Source of the DNA: Kalaharituber pfeilii
Lineage: Eukaryota > Ascomycota > Pezizomycetes > Pezizales > Pezizaceae
Direction: 5' to 3'
Assembly (NCBI GenBank): GCA_015179045.1
Contig: WHUZ01000009.1
Coordinates: 62,001-126,000, forward strand
Length of the DNA stretch: 64,000 bases
Positions 24,374 to 36,524 of this stretch are shown here, piece after piece. The notes below the pieces were generated by a model. The model made no database searches. It was not told the origin of the DNA and worked only from the letters and a program-made list of their open reading frames with translations. The translations under genes were made by a program, and so were the position numbers. How positions within the stretch are numbered: the stretch's first letter is position 1; each line of letters begins with the position of its first letter.

Positions 24374-26328
24374 CTATTCCCCCTCCTGACTCGCCCCACC
24401 ACCACCTATCCTCCCTTCCAGCAACTCCCGTACCACAGCCTCCCCCACCTCCGGCACTAACCTCACAACCAACAGCTCTACCACCTGATACACCAAATGT
24501 TTATTAATCTCCTTATCGGCAAGCACATCCAAGTGCTCCTCCACAACCTTCCAACACTCCCTTTCCTCCTCACCCTCCGCACCACCACCAAACCAATGCC
24601 TCTTGACCCATCCCGGAATCCTCCGCACCAGCGCACGCGCTGCGGCCTCTCTCATTGCCAACTTCTCACTTTCCGTTGGGTGCGGCCGAGGCGGGCCCAT
24701 AGACCCTCCGCTCGGAAACATCGCCGCTCTTGCCGACGCCAGAATCTGCACCAACAGCGCGTGCGAGGTAACGTGCGTATGAAACAAATCCGACAAAATC
24801 ATATCCACAAAACTCCCCGCTGGCTGCGCCGCAAGAGGGGATAACGCGAGTAAGATGTTCCCCCGAAGCCAGGGCTGTCGAGAATCGAGTTTGAGAAAGT
24901 TCGACATAAAGTTGAGGAAGGACATGCGGAGGATAGGTTTTTTCCGGCGTGGAGCTGGTGGGGGATAGTTGATGAAGTTGTAGATAGAGGTTATGGCGGT
25001 GAGGGCGAGGGTGATGGCGACGACGGAGAAGGTTATAAAGCTTTCTACATGCTGAGAGAAGGGTGAGGTTGGAGTGGTTGAGGAGGAGCCTGTGTATAGC
25101 GGTGGGAGTGGAGCAGGGCTCGGTGCACTGTTCCGAGGAGGCGAGTCCGAGGAGGGATATTTTTGGAGCCGGTGTTTTGACGAGCGCCTCTCTTCCCGGC
25201 GAGATTTTCGGCGTTTCCTTTTCACGACATCCTTCTTAGAGATACTGACGTCGTCTTCGCCGCTGTGGAAAACCTCGTTTTGGAGGGAGAGTGTACTAGC
25301 GCCGTCCGTAGGTTGAAGAACACCAGGTTCAGCATTTCTGAGCACCTTTGTGATAATTTCATAGAGCATCCATGGCTCGCTTAGCTTGTCGACGACATTC
25401 CAGAGGACCAGGCTAGATAGTATTTCTCGTACGAGTGTCCGCTCACAATGGGATTGTAGATCCTCAGTCGGGAGTAGCGCGGCGAGGATCCCGGAGGATA
25501 AAAGCTTCAGGTAGATGCGCTCGCTTTCAAGTGATGATTTGAGCGCAGGATGGGGCTGGAGGTTGTGGAAGATTTCCGGGACCGATAGGTGAGGGCAGAG
25601 GGACGTCTTGTGACGGTAGACACATTGGCGGAAGTCTGCGCATGTGTTTGTGCGGGAATGAGTAAAACGATTCTACATTTGGCGGTGCTGGGCGGGGGAT
25701 GTGAAAAATAGAAAAGGGTGTAGTAGGTGGTAGGGTGGGTGAGATGAGGGGCTGACCGATAGATTAAGGATGCGGAAGGAGGGGTCCAGCTTACCACGCA
25801 CGTGGTTGTTCAGCAGCGCCGGGAGCTCATCCAATAAGAGAACCTCCAAGTCGATCTGTCTCAGGCGCTGCTCCAGGGACCTGGTGGTGTGTGCAATGAC
25901 CTTGATGACCTCATCGACAAATGTCCGGTCGTTGGTAATCTTGGAGTACCAGGCGAATATAAAGTCCCTGTCAGCAGCGCGTATGATTCGATTAGTTTAT
26001 GTCTGAAAGGAAATATGCAGAGTGGTCAAGTGCGCCTCTTAGGGCTGCAACGTCACACGCACCTGCAGATGATGGCGATAAAGGCATAGAGCTGAATGTC
26101 AACAGCCGGAGAGCTGGTGAGGGCCGGTAGGATCTCTTCTAGCGGGCTATTGGGCGAGGACTGAGGACGAAGTACTCGTCGTATCAGTGCGAGCGTCTGG
26201 TTGTCCTCGTATAGCGCGGCCGGCGACGGTGTCGGGGGAGGGGGAGTCGGAGCCGGTGTCAGTGTGCTCATGTCTCTTTTCTCTCTGAGCGGGGGGACGG
26301 TGCCCTCACTGTCCACCTTTGTCGCCAT
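24374..26328 (-). CDS. PXA-domain membrane protein
   Basis: Proteins with a PXA (PX-associated) domain are endomembrane proteins, often sorting-nexin relatives. This one has PXA but no visible PX or RGS domain. Three minus-strand exons: 26328-26063, 25967-25795, 25635-24374, 566 residues. The PXA domain spans roughly residues 50-240: 'VDIQLYAFIAIICRDFIFAW', 'YSKITNDRTFVDEVIKVIAH', 'LLLDELPALLNNHVRDFRQC', 'LVREILSSLVLWNVVDKLSE'. A Ser/Pro/Arg-rich linker follows, then one hydrophobic segment ('FSVVAITLALTAITSIYNFI') and a conserved cytosolic C-terminal region. The start at 26328 (MATKVDSEG) is chosen because the upstream in-frame stretch is low-complexity. MSTLTPAP slightly downstream is an alternative. 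Confidence 0.83.
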
Positions 26329-29300
26329 GGGACGAGAGGCGGGGGAGGGCGGGGAGGCGGTGACGGTGGCGGTGACGGTGACGGTGAGGGAGCGAGAAGG
26401 ATGCGCTAGTAAGCCGCGGCGCGCTGCGAGTGAATACCGGTAGAGCCTCGTGATCACACGAGAGGGGCGCTGAATCTAAGCTTATGCTTGATGAGGAGGG
26501 ACGGAGGGAGGGTCTGCGTTGCACCGCGAGCCGACAATAGAGCAGGAGCTGGAGGAAGCGCGCATTCAGTCAGTCAGTCAGCCAGTCAGCCAGTCAGCCA
26601 GCCAGTCGAGGCCAGCACTGCCGACGAAGGCGTTCGTGACCGGCTCAGAGAGGAAAGCAGACGGCCCAGATGACCGCAGCAGCTGAGAGCTTGAAATCCA
26701 AACAAAGGCACAGTCACGTCGTACCCTCGCCTGCTATCCATCTTTATCCTTCAAACATCATTTCTTTCTCTGCCGAAGCATCAATTTTGGAGGCAAGTAT
26801 AGTATTTCTTTTGGTTTCCCTCACCGTAACCCACGCGGTGCGCACTCGAATAGCTCGCTCGCGGGGACAGCGGGGTATGCAAACACAGTATCGACACTAG
26901 AACGGAGTATCGAGTTTATGGTCTGGGTGGTGGGTGGGGGGGGTGGGGCACGCACTCGCATGCGCGTGTGGGACAGGGGGGCCCGGGGCATGGGATAGCT
27001 GAGGAGGTACTAGCAGCGTGTGTGTCAGGGCGCGCTACGATGGAATGGGACAGAGGGCACGCCTGCTCATGTGCTTGCTATTGTATATGCATACTTGCTT
27101 ACGTTTTCACGGGCGAGACAAACTTGGCTTGCTGATAGACCAGAGGATATCGCGGGGCTATCATACAGGGAGGCCGCTTGGGATTATGATATGAACCGAG
27201 AGCCGTTGATAGGAATAGTAAGCTAGAGCTGTTACAGCACTTGGCTGCATTTGCATGTGGGGGCTGCAATAGCTAACTGGATGATTGCATATGTTTATAG
27301 ATTCAACACTATCTAGTGATATCGAGAAACGTCAAGGCAAGAAATAGCTGAACGAGATGGGTGTTACCAGGTTTTACCAATCAAGTAACATTAGATAGCA
27401 AACAAAATCGAGCATATAAAGCGAGGTATAGTAATATTTACCAAGTACATACCTGGAATTACGCCTTTTACTTGTGTAATCTGTTACTTTGGCCTTTTCT
27501 TTTTTTCCTTCATATATTAATCTCAGACTTTTTAGATTCAATTTTTCCTCATACAAAGGGTCATTCAATATGTTCCATTCTCATCGTTTACATATATATA
27601 TAGCAAATTTTTCTTAAGAAATAGGACCCCCCTACAGCTCTGAATCAAACTGCAGAATCGAAATCCAGGGACCCTGAATTTCTATGCCTTTATCTTCAAC
27701 AGCTATACCACTTCAAGGTAAATAACTCACTACTTTTTTTTCTCTCTTGCTTCTACCTACCCTACTATTTTCTCCAGCGCTGTTTTTTCAAAGGCAAATT
27801 AATATTAAAAGAATATATATTAAACAATGAAGTTGCAGTCTTTAAGGAAGGACATGTCAGGTACAATAATGGCATATTCAATGATCCTATAGTAGTGATA
27901 AACTTAAAAGGTTAATTATGCAGGTACCGTCAACAGTGTATCACGGATGTCAAGAGTAAAATAAACATATTTATGTAATTCATTCTCACAACAAGTGGAT
28001 TTAACGTCGGTGAAACTGCACAGAAACCAAGTAACTTTTTGGATAACATTTTTTCATCATTAAAGTCTTCGGGTAATTTAGGAACGTTTGAGTAAAGTTT
28101 GTGCACGCCATAGGTAGAGCTTGTCTGTCTGTTTATTCTGGTTCGATATGGTATGATCTGTAATTTATTTCATCGGAGATTTGTCTTTCAGATTGTCTGC
28201 AATACTGCAATACTTGGTCCATTAACACGACAGGATGAACGTTTAAGGTTGAATGGCTGAAATCTGTACTTTGAATTCAATCTCCCCCTGAGTTACGAGG
28301 GGGGGCAACGGCGGCTAAGCAATCCCCGCAATTGCTCCGGCTGGGATAAGGTGGGTATGTTTGCTTGGGTCAAGGTTGAGAGAAGGAAGACTGGGAAACA
28401 TTCTACGGGGGCAACGGCACGGGCATGTGCAGATTAATCTGAGCCCATTCCCCCTGTCCAATCGTCTTAATTTCTGGGTTCTATCATACAAGTCGAGATG
28501 GAAACGCTCAGCCGCGCCTGTTCTCGTGCCCAGACTAACGAGAACAAGGCGTGCCCTTTTCTCGTACCGTACCTGTGATAAGCAATTGCTTTTTCCCGTG
28601 TGCATGATGACATTCTGTGCAATAAAGCACTGTAGGCGTTGTAACTGAAACCCCCCAGGAACATTCGATCCGGAAGAGAAGGGATATAACCATGGGCCAC
28701 AATATACCATAAACCCGAACTTGCGAGTGCCTGTATAGCAAAGTTGGGGGGACTTTTGAGTTCCTAATCTATAGCTGAGGGGGGCGTCGGTGCCACCACG
28801 GTTATTGGGGGCATTTGGTTGGCTGATAGCGCAGCCCCCAGCTGGTTGAGCTGTGCAGTGCACGCCGTCCTGTATGATAGCCGTTGGGAGCTGCCCTTGG
28901 CCTGGGCGGAAATAAATGTACGATGTGGGGGGGCTGCCTCTACGTTTTCCGGCCGTCTTTCTTCTCTTTTCTTTTCTGCTTCCGCACGATCACCTGCGGG
29001 GATGGATGCACCGACGGACAATGAATGGCCTACGATATAGGCGGCCCAGCTGACGCTGCTTGACCTGGCTTGGGCCACCCCACAGACACAGACACAGCAG
29101 AGCACAGCACAGCACAGCACAGCACAGCACGCTCGCCCGCACGCACAAGGAAGGTGAAGGGCTGCTTGCTGCCGGCCGGTGCGCACACACACAGGAGAGC
29201 CCGGCGCTCGACACTCACACGACCAGTCCGACTGGACAGTGCCTTCTCTCCCCTTCCCTTCCCTCTCCCCTCTCCCCTCTCCCCTCTCCCCTCTCCCCTC

Positions 29301-30065
29301 TCCCCTCTCCGTCCTGCCCCCGCTCTCGCTCTCGCTCTCCCTCTCGCGCCTCCTCCACCCTCCACCCCTCTCCCCTCCCTCTCCCCTCCCTCTCCCCTCC
29401 CTCCCCTCCCCCTGCCCCTCCCCTCCCCTCCCCTCCCCTCCCCTCCTCTCCACCGGCCAACCTGCAGGTATCAAGTCCGTAGTCTGCACCCCACACACAC
29501 ACACACCCACCCCACTACGCCCCACCCACCCAACCACACCCACCCACCCACCTACACCCCCAGCACACCCATTCGTCCCCTCCCCCCTCCCCCTCCCCCC
29601 TCCCCCTCCATCCCACATTTGACATCTCCCTTGCATAGCTCGATTATCCGTGGACGTGCTTGAACTATTTTGCGGCCAATCCCACATATTTTCTCCGGCT
29701 CATCCCTCTCCAACCCCGCCTGTCCCTCATCCTCCTTCTCTGATTTCACCTCGTCTGAGAGATAATCTTATATCCTGCTTTCTGACTTTCTCACGGCCCC
29801 GCGTATTCACAAGCCCAAAGTTGTAGCTTGGTGAGTGCTCTCTTCAGTCATAGTGATGTCCATGTCGTCGCCCAACTGAAAGCTTACATGGTGCATTACT
29901 CAAAGCACATAACCAATACCAATACCCAAATACTCTGCAGTCTTGCGGCGGCCCGCTAGAACCAAGCCCCCCCACGGGACGTGACGCTTTCCCTTATCCT
30001 CTTCCCGTGACACCACACCCCACAATCGGAGCGCAGTTTCCGAGAAAGGCTATTTCCCAGCTCAT
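26329..30065. promoter_or_regulatory. Long divergent intergenic region with simple repeats
   Basis: These 3.7 kb separate the divergent PXA and F-box genes. Next to the PXA gene lies a cagt/cagc repeat at 26575-26607. The middle (27.2-28.3 kb) is AT-rich without visible genes. Next to the F-box gene there is a 5-base agcac repeat at 29100-29130 and a long C/T tract at about 29240-29460, typical of a fungal promoter or leader. Open frames of 200-300 codons at 28764-29687 are translations of these repeats and are not accepted as genes. Confidence 0.55.
29100..29460. repeat. agcac microsatellite and adjoining polypyrimidine tract
   Basis: A (agcac)n run at 29100-29130 is followed after about 110 bases by a tract of repeated ccctct/cccct units to about 29460. 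The tract is almost pure C and T on the plus strand, upstream of the F-box gene on the same strand. Confidence 0.85.
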
Positions 30066-32195
30066 ATGTCACTGAACCACCTCCGGGACGACAACACACC
30101 CGGAGAAGCAACAGCGCTCGACCCGGTCCGGAGCATCCGCCGCCGAAAGCGACGCTTGATGGAAGCGATATTGAAGATGTCTTCCTTGCAACAACTCCCC
30201 AAAGTCGAGGTCCAGCATCCTGTCATACAGGGTCGTACCCTGCCCCGCTCCGCCTCATGCGGGAATTTAGACTCTCCAGGGCCGTTCTTGCTCAAGACCG
30301 GTTCCCGCGCAAACATAAAGTCAGCAGCCTCGGGGACTGTATTGGATATCATGGATGTAGTGGAGCAGCAGACTCCGCAGGCTGAAGATCGGGATCTCTT
30401 CTCAATGCTCCCAGATGAACTGAATGTCAGGATATTCAGCTTCTTGAGGCCGAAAGAGCTCGTTCGAGCGTCGCTGGTAAGCTCTTTCTTTTAGTTGCTT
30501 GGGCCCCGCTTCAGTTGCCTGCTCCACTCCAATCCTCCCATGCATTGGTTGCTGTCCACTAGTTAGGGTAGGAAGCTTAATGTGTGGGCCGTCGGCTTCC
30601 ATCATACAGGTCTGTAAGCGGTGGCACGTATTATGCTACGACGGCCAGCTCTGGACGACCTTTGATGCAAGCGAATTCTACAAGGACATTCCCGTCGAAA
30701 AGCTTGCAGGAATCATCATCAAGGCTGGCCCCTTCATTCGACATCTCAATCTACGGTATGTTTATACTGGATTTTGGGTGTTGAGTATACCCTAATATAT
30801 GGTTTTCTGTCTACAGGGGTTGTGTTCAGATACAGAACTACTGGCGAGTCGAGTTGGTCTCGAATGCGTGCCAGAATCTATTGTCTGCGAATTTGGAGGG
30901 ATGCAAGCTGGAACGGAATATAGTTCATAACTTTGTGGGCACTAATACTAGTCTGCTGCAAATCAACTTGTCAGGACTCATATCGGTGTCGAATATGACA
31001 TGCCGGCTGCTGGGGCAAAAGTGTCCTCGACTAACGTCTCTGGACATCTCTTGGTGCTCGGGGGTAGATAGCCGTGGCATTCGAAAGATCATTGAGAACT
31101 GCCCAGAGTTACGAGAACTCAAGGCATCTGAATGTGGGAGGTTTGATGAAGCCTCGCCGATGCAGGCGATATTCAAATCCAATTCCCTTGAAAGGCTCTA
31201 TCTCAGCGGCTGCGAAAGTTTGACAGACGAGTCGATACGAATCATGGTTGAAGGGCGGAATGCAGACATTGATCCACTGACAGGACGCACGACCGCACCG
31301 CCTAGAAAGCTGAAGCATCTGGACTTGAGCCGGTGCTCGAGACTGACGAGTGCGACATTGAAGCACCTTGCGTATAACGTCCCTGATCTAGAGGGCTTGC
31401 AGCTATCGGGGTGTGAAGGGATGACGGATGAAGGGTTCGAGGCGTTGCTACCGACAGTACCGAAGCTGACGCATCTGGACTTGGAGGAGTGTACTCAGGT
31501 GTCGAATACTACTGTGTTGGCACTAGCGAAGGCACCATGCGCGGTGACGTTGAAGCATCTCCAGTTGTCGTATTGTGAACAAGTGGGGGATGTCGGGTTG
31601 GCGCCGTTGATCAGGGCGTGCCCGAATTTGACAAACTTGGAGATTGATAATAGTAAGGAGCACCCCCCTTCCCCCTTAAAATGAATCAGGATGTGAAAGC
31701 TAAGACTTTTTTGCAGCCCGCGTCGGCGACTTTACCCTCGAAGAAATCGCCATCCGCACTCGCAACCGCAAAGTCTCCTCGGACCGCCTCGGCGCCTTCG
31801 TGGGCCTCCGGGTCGTCATCTACGACTGTCCCAGCATCAGCTGGCACGGGGTGCGCGAAGTGCTGGTTCGAAACGCCGTCAAGGTCCCATCTCGCGCTGC
31901 GCATGGACAGGTTGTGCAGATAAAGTGCTACTACGGATGGCAGATGACGGTGGACGAGCATTTGAAGCGGGTGCTGAGGGGCGATTTGTGCAGCGCGAAT
32001 AGATTGGAGAGTAAGTGGGCGGAGCATATGGTGGCGGTGGAGGAGGGGCATGGGAGGAGGAGAAGGAGAAGGAGGAGAGGAGACGCGTTATGGGCACCAG
32101 AGGATGGGGACGACGGGGATGAGGAAGGGGCTGGGGCGGCGAGCTCGTGGAGGAACGGGCGAAGGAGGAGAGGGGCGAGTTGTGTGGTTATGTAG
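30066..32195 (+). CDS. F-box and leucine-rich-repeat protein with C-terminal CaaX box
   Basis: F-box/LRR proteins are substrate receptors of SCF ubiquitin ligases. Four exons with matching phases: 30066-30476, 30610-30755, 30817-31652, 31717-32195, giving 623 residues. The F-box lies around residues 118-160: 'LFSMLPDELNVRIFSFLRPK', 'ELVRASLVCKRWHVLCYD'. Then come Amn1/Grr1-type LRRs with repeated L-x-L-x-x-C patterns: 'LTSLDISWCSGVDSRGI', 'LERLYLSGCESLTDE', 'LKHLDLSRCSRLTS', 'LTHLDLEECTQVS', 'LKHLQLSYCEQVGD'. The last exon has a conserved 'VVIYDCPSISWHGVREVLVR' block, then a basic stretch (HGRRRRRRRRG) and the final residues CVVM, a predicted prenylation signal. The N-terminus is basic and disordered. 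The upstream leader is C/T-rich. Confidence 0.9.
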
Positions 32196-34774
32196 CAGAG
32201 GGTGGAGTGCTCCTTGTGTTTGTATGTTACATTTTACTGTTGGATATTTGCGTTATCTTTTGGCGTTCTGGGATGGTGGTGGACCATTTATTTTGTTTAT
32301 TTTGATGCGGTTGCATTGCTTCTCTAGTTTTGTAAACCAGGCCTCCTCTTTGTTTTTTTTGTTTCATGTTTCAGTCATTTACCCTCTTTCTTTTTAACCT
32401 ACCTTACCTACCAGCAGGTATCTGTGTACCCGTGTATGTATGTCACATACCTAGAAGGGTCTTAATTCTCAATCTTTATTCTGAGAGTGAATGTTTCCTT
32501 TGAATTTCTAGGATTAAATTTGAATAGTATGAAGTATGTTGGGTGCGGATGGGGAGTAGGGGGAGTGGAGGGAGTTTTAGTGGACACAGAAAAATCCATG
32601 ATGTAGCCTACCCGGTGATTTTTCAGATGTTCGAACAAGGGTGTATAAGTTTTGGAGGGGGGTGGTTTTTGAGGGGTTCAGGGTAACGAAAACTTGGAGG
32701 TCGCAAGTAGGGGCCGGTGCTGTTACACTTCCCGTATATATTAGACACACACACGCACGAGAAGAAGGGGGGGGAAGGGTTCGTAAAAAGCGGTACTTGG
32801 AAATTTGAACATGAAGGATGAGAGAGAGATTTCTTTGGTTGGGGTAGTGGGGGGATGGTTTCGTGGATCGTTAAATGTTTGAACAAATAGGATTGCGGGG
32901 AGGGGGAAGTTGATGGGGAGTGGTGAGGTTCTCGTTTATTTTATCTATTTATTTATTTCTCTAGAATAAAAATTGTTTTCGGCCCCTTCGACCCATGATT
33001 TGTATGATACATACCTGTTATCCCCCCTTCCGCCCCGCGCGTGCGCGCGCGTATATAAGCAGTTAGACTTCTACCACTGCTACTTACTAACCTTCAACTG
33101 TTTTCCTTTTCTTTTTCCCCCCCCCCTTCCTTCCTTTCTTCCCTTTCCTAGTTCCCAGTGGACACTTACCCCATGCACCACCGTCTGTACTGTTCTCTCC
33201 TCGAAACCTTGCCCTACCTCTCCACTCCCTCTCTCTTTATACAACAGTCGTCCCCTCCCTCGCCCTTGCAAACACGCAGGTCACGTTTTTGCTTAGCTGC
33301 GAGACGAGCGCTTTTCCCTCTCGTGTGTCCAATCGTGAGTGTATTACTACTGCATTGGGTTTAGGCTTTTGCGTAGGGTCCTGTTCGGGCAGGATATCAT
33401 ATGGGGCAATTGCTGTTTGCTTGGCGGATTGCATAACCTACTCTCTCTCTACACGCTATCTACGCTTCGCTCAGATTGTTTTAACAACGAACAGTGAGTG
33501 TAGGTTTATTTATTTATTTATTTGTTTGTATATTTTTTCTAAAAAACAGAATTTACTGGCTCGGTTGGTCGGCGGAGAGTATAATGGGGGCTAAGGGGAG
33601 GGGGGGGATTGACGATTCTCCAGGGCAGAAAGAAAGAAAGAAAAGTTACAGTATCCCATAGGAAGACGCCCTTTGTCTCCAAGAAAAAGATGTAAGAGAC
33701 ACGGATATGGCATTTTTTTCGAATGATAAATAATAAGAATCTGGTGATTGCGCCCCCCAAGGATATGTTCAGCCGGGGTATAGCCCCGGGCGCAGACGCA
33801 GAGGGACGGGTTCAAGGCAACCAGGAAATGGAGTATGGTGCGATAAACCTTGATGTGGAAAGTTCCTCCGCTTGCATTTTGTGGGAGGAGAAATGTCAAC
33901 GAGTTAGATTTCTGTTGATCGGCGTTCTAAGTCGTCTATGACGTCAAATGCAGAACAGGTCGCAAGAGAGTCAAAGCTGTTTCAGAGGAAAAGCAAAGTC
34001 ATCTCTGGTGACTCCAAGGTGGGTGGATATGAAGAGTTTTGTTGTTGATATGGTTTTTCACTCACGGAATAAAAGTATGTCTTAATTTTTTTGGAAGCGA
34101 AAAGAGAAGTCACTCGGTGCAGCGATGGGGCAGTGTCTGCCGGCAGTAACGATATATGGCTTTATTACTACGGGAGATAGCTGGCGAAAGTGCAGTTGCG
34201 ATGGCTCATCGTTTCAGGTGAGCGAAATGGTTACATGTGGTATTTGAGTCAGTGGGTGGCGATAGAGAGAGCTGGGTCAGAGAGTTCTCACTTCTTGTGG
34301 ATTGCGTGTATGCGGGGTTGCACAATGAAGGGATTGAAAAGAAGGACGTGGTCGTCCAAGGATAGTGGTATGCGGAGGTTAGGTATCTCCTAGGTTCTTT
34401 TTTCATTTTTTAGTTTTTCATTTTTAGGAAGACAAGATGGATGCACTGTGCATACGAATCAATGCCGGTCTTCCCTCACAAACATGCACACAAAAGAAAA
34501 GGGATGGGGGATGGAGGGTTCGCAGAGGTGAACTTGGAATGAGGATGGAGATGAGAGATTGTTGTGTTTATGGTATATGGCATGGGGTGGGTAACAGTTT
34601 GGGGATGGTGATGGTGACAGTTCATGGACGTCAATGTTCACAAAATTAAATGCACGAACACGCAAGGAGAAGAGGAGGAGGAGAGGAGGAGGAGGAGGAG
34701 GAGGAGGAGGAGGAGCGAAAAGTTGTCAGGGATCGTGAGGATTTGTTTTCGTTTATTTGTTTTATATATTGACT
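32196..34774. other. Convergent intergenic region, F-box / parvulin
   Basis: This 2.6-kb stretch is the 3' region of two convergent genes. It is T-rich near 32280-32400, has tttatttattta runs near 32940 and 33510, and a gag/gga repeat at 34670-34715. Open frames (33289-33594, 33591-33899) lack any conserved look. I see no gene. Confidence 0.55.
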
Positions 34775-35315
34775 TTATTTTCGGCCTTCGACCATAATAC
34801 CTATTATTCCCGCGTGCACCAGCAGCAGTTAGCCTACTAAACCTTTTAAAAGTATTTCTCCTCCATTTCTGAACAATCTCCGTTCGACACTTACAATGAT
34901 ACCCATGCACCGTCTTCACCGCAGTGGTCGTATACACGGGCTTATTCACGCTCGACACCGGGAGCGCCCACGCAGCTGCCTCGAACTCCGGCACTAGTGC
35001 ACCGCGGGCCTGCCAACCGAGTGATCCGCCCTGGCGCGCCTTGTCCTCCGATAGCTCGCGCGCGACTGCGTCGAAGGCCTCGCCGGCAGCGAGGCGCGCA
35101 AGAGCAGATTCCATGGTGGACAGCTTGGAGGTGAGGATGTGGCGGGGGTGGATGCGCGTGGCGGGTTTGAGTTTGGGGGGGTCGGAGGACGAGGATGTGG
35201 ATTTGGACTTGGAGGAGCTGGGTTTGGAGGACTTGCTAGAGGAATCTTTGGATTTGGCAGTGTCCTTGGATTTGGAGGAGCCGGAGGAGCCGGAGGCGTT
35301 CTTTTGTTTGCCCAT
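34775..35315 (-). CDS. Parvulin-type peptidyl-prolyl isomerase, Pin4/Par14-like
   Basis: Parvulins isomerise X-Pro bonds. The Par14/Pin4 type lacks a WW domain and is linked to chromatin and pre-ribosomes. Two minus-strand exons: 35315-34895 and 34800-34775, 148 residues. Residues 1-50 are a Ser/Lys-rich tail ('KNASGSSGSSKSKDTAKSKD'), as in the family. The domain shows 'RIHPRHILTSKLSTMESALA', 'FDAVARELSEDKARQGGSLG' (the family signature with the SxDxxxxxGG core), 'VPEFEAAAWALPVSSVNKPV' and 'TVHGYHCIMVEGRK'. The last eight residues come from the 26-nt second exon, whose acceptor restores the conserved GYHxIxVExRK ending exactly. Divergent from the SLC35F6-like gene. Confidence 0.93.
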
Positions 35316-36524
35316 AGCTAGCTATAGGTGGTGTGAGGAATGGGGGAGTTTTGGGGGTGGTATATATGCTGGAGGATTTGGAGATACTCTATGTACGTAG
35401 CCAACAGTCTTTGTACTGTCCTCGAATACAGACCTCACTGCAACTTTACACAAGGGGTATGCTGAGCACTCCAAGCTCCATGTCCATCCCCCACAATTGA
35501 CAGCGAGTGGATCTTATCTAATCTTATCTTTATCGTAAGCATCGCCCGCTGCCAGCCAAGCAGTGCGCCCCTTCAAGCGCTCGCGCCCCTGCGGACTGCG
35601 GAGGTGCTCCCTTGCGAAAAAAGCAAGGCGGCTTCCCGTTCCCTTGCGAGCAGGGCTGCCCGGCATCTGTTCTTCGGCATTTAGATTCCGTGCTCGCAGA
35701 GTTGTCAGCGCAGAGGACAGCGGCATATCAGAGCTAAGATACTCTCATGTTATATCAAAATACGTGTTGTATATGCGATTGGTTAATGGGATGGAGTTGG
35801 GGTGACCAGCCTCGGAGTTTTCGTGTCAGGACTAGCTAGGAGCTCTGCGGGTGGTGCGGGTAGATCAGGTTGATAGATAGATAGATAGACAGAGGGAGAG
35901 AGATACTTGATAGAGTTTATTACCCCGATCGGCACAGAGCCATCAGTATAGGGCGAAGGCCAGCACGGGGCTAACTGGATTATTTAAATCCTTGTATCTT
36001 CTACGAGAACAAGTTGGTGCTTTGGGGGTTCTCCTTATCTTTCCTAGGTTCGAATTCGCAGGACATATCTACACAAGCTTGAAGCTCAAGCTTAGCTTTC
36101 AGTCGCTATTCTACCTTTTATCTTTTTCGCTTTGGAGGATCGAAGAAAAGTGAGTGAGCTTGCGAGATTCTCCTACTTTTTGTTCCTTCAAATTTAAGGT
36201 GCCAGAGTCTTTTACATAAGCCCTAAAGGTTGTATTCTCAGGAGCTGTGGTGTCACAGATTGCTGTCGGGATTGCCGGCCCAGTTCCATGTAGTCACTAC
36301 CCCAGCCCCAGCCCCAAAGCTCCCCCAAGCTCTCACGTCCGAACAACGTCAACATCATCGCTGGTGAACGCAACTAACAGAACCGCCCATAAACAAAATC
36401 ACAGTTGGATAAGAAAAATCAAAGAAGAAGAACCAAGGCACCGAGTGAGGGCGGAAAGAAAATAAGTCAACAATAATACTAGAGGAGAACTGAAAACGAG
36501 CGACAGCTCTTGAGCAACACCAGG
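35316..36524. promoter_or_regulatory. Divergent promoter region, parvulin / SLC35F6-like
   Basis: The 1.2 kb between these two divergent genes contains a gata repeat at about 35872-35890 and C/T-rich sequence. A leader intron for the plus-strand gene is possible (a candidate donor gtgagtgagc lies near 36149), but this is not certain. No protein-coding frame is supported. Confidence 0.5.

Noticed and set aside
13945..27680. The 13-mer agggaccctgaat at about 13946 and again at about 27667
   Set aside because: The first copy is inside exon 2 of cysteine dioxygenase, there is no shared flank, and the motif is near-palindromic. I treat it as coincidence.
28764..29687. A 307-codon minus-strand open frame and several overlapping plus-strand frames
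   Set aside because: They are translations of the agcac microsatellite and the C/T tract (long Gly/Arg/Glu or Pro/Ser runs). The region is the promoter of the F-box gene and no conserved motif is present.
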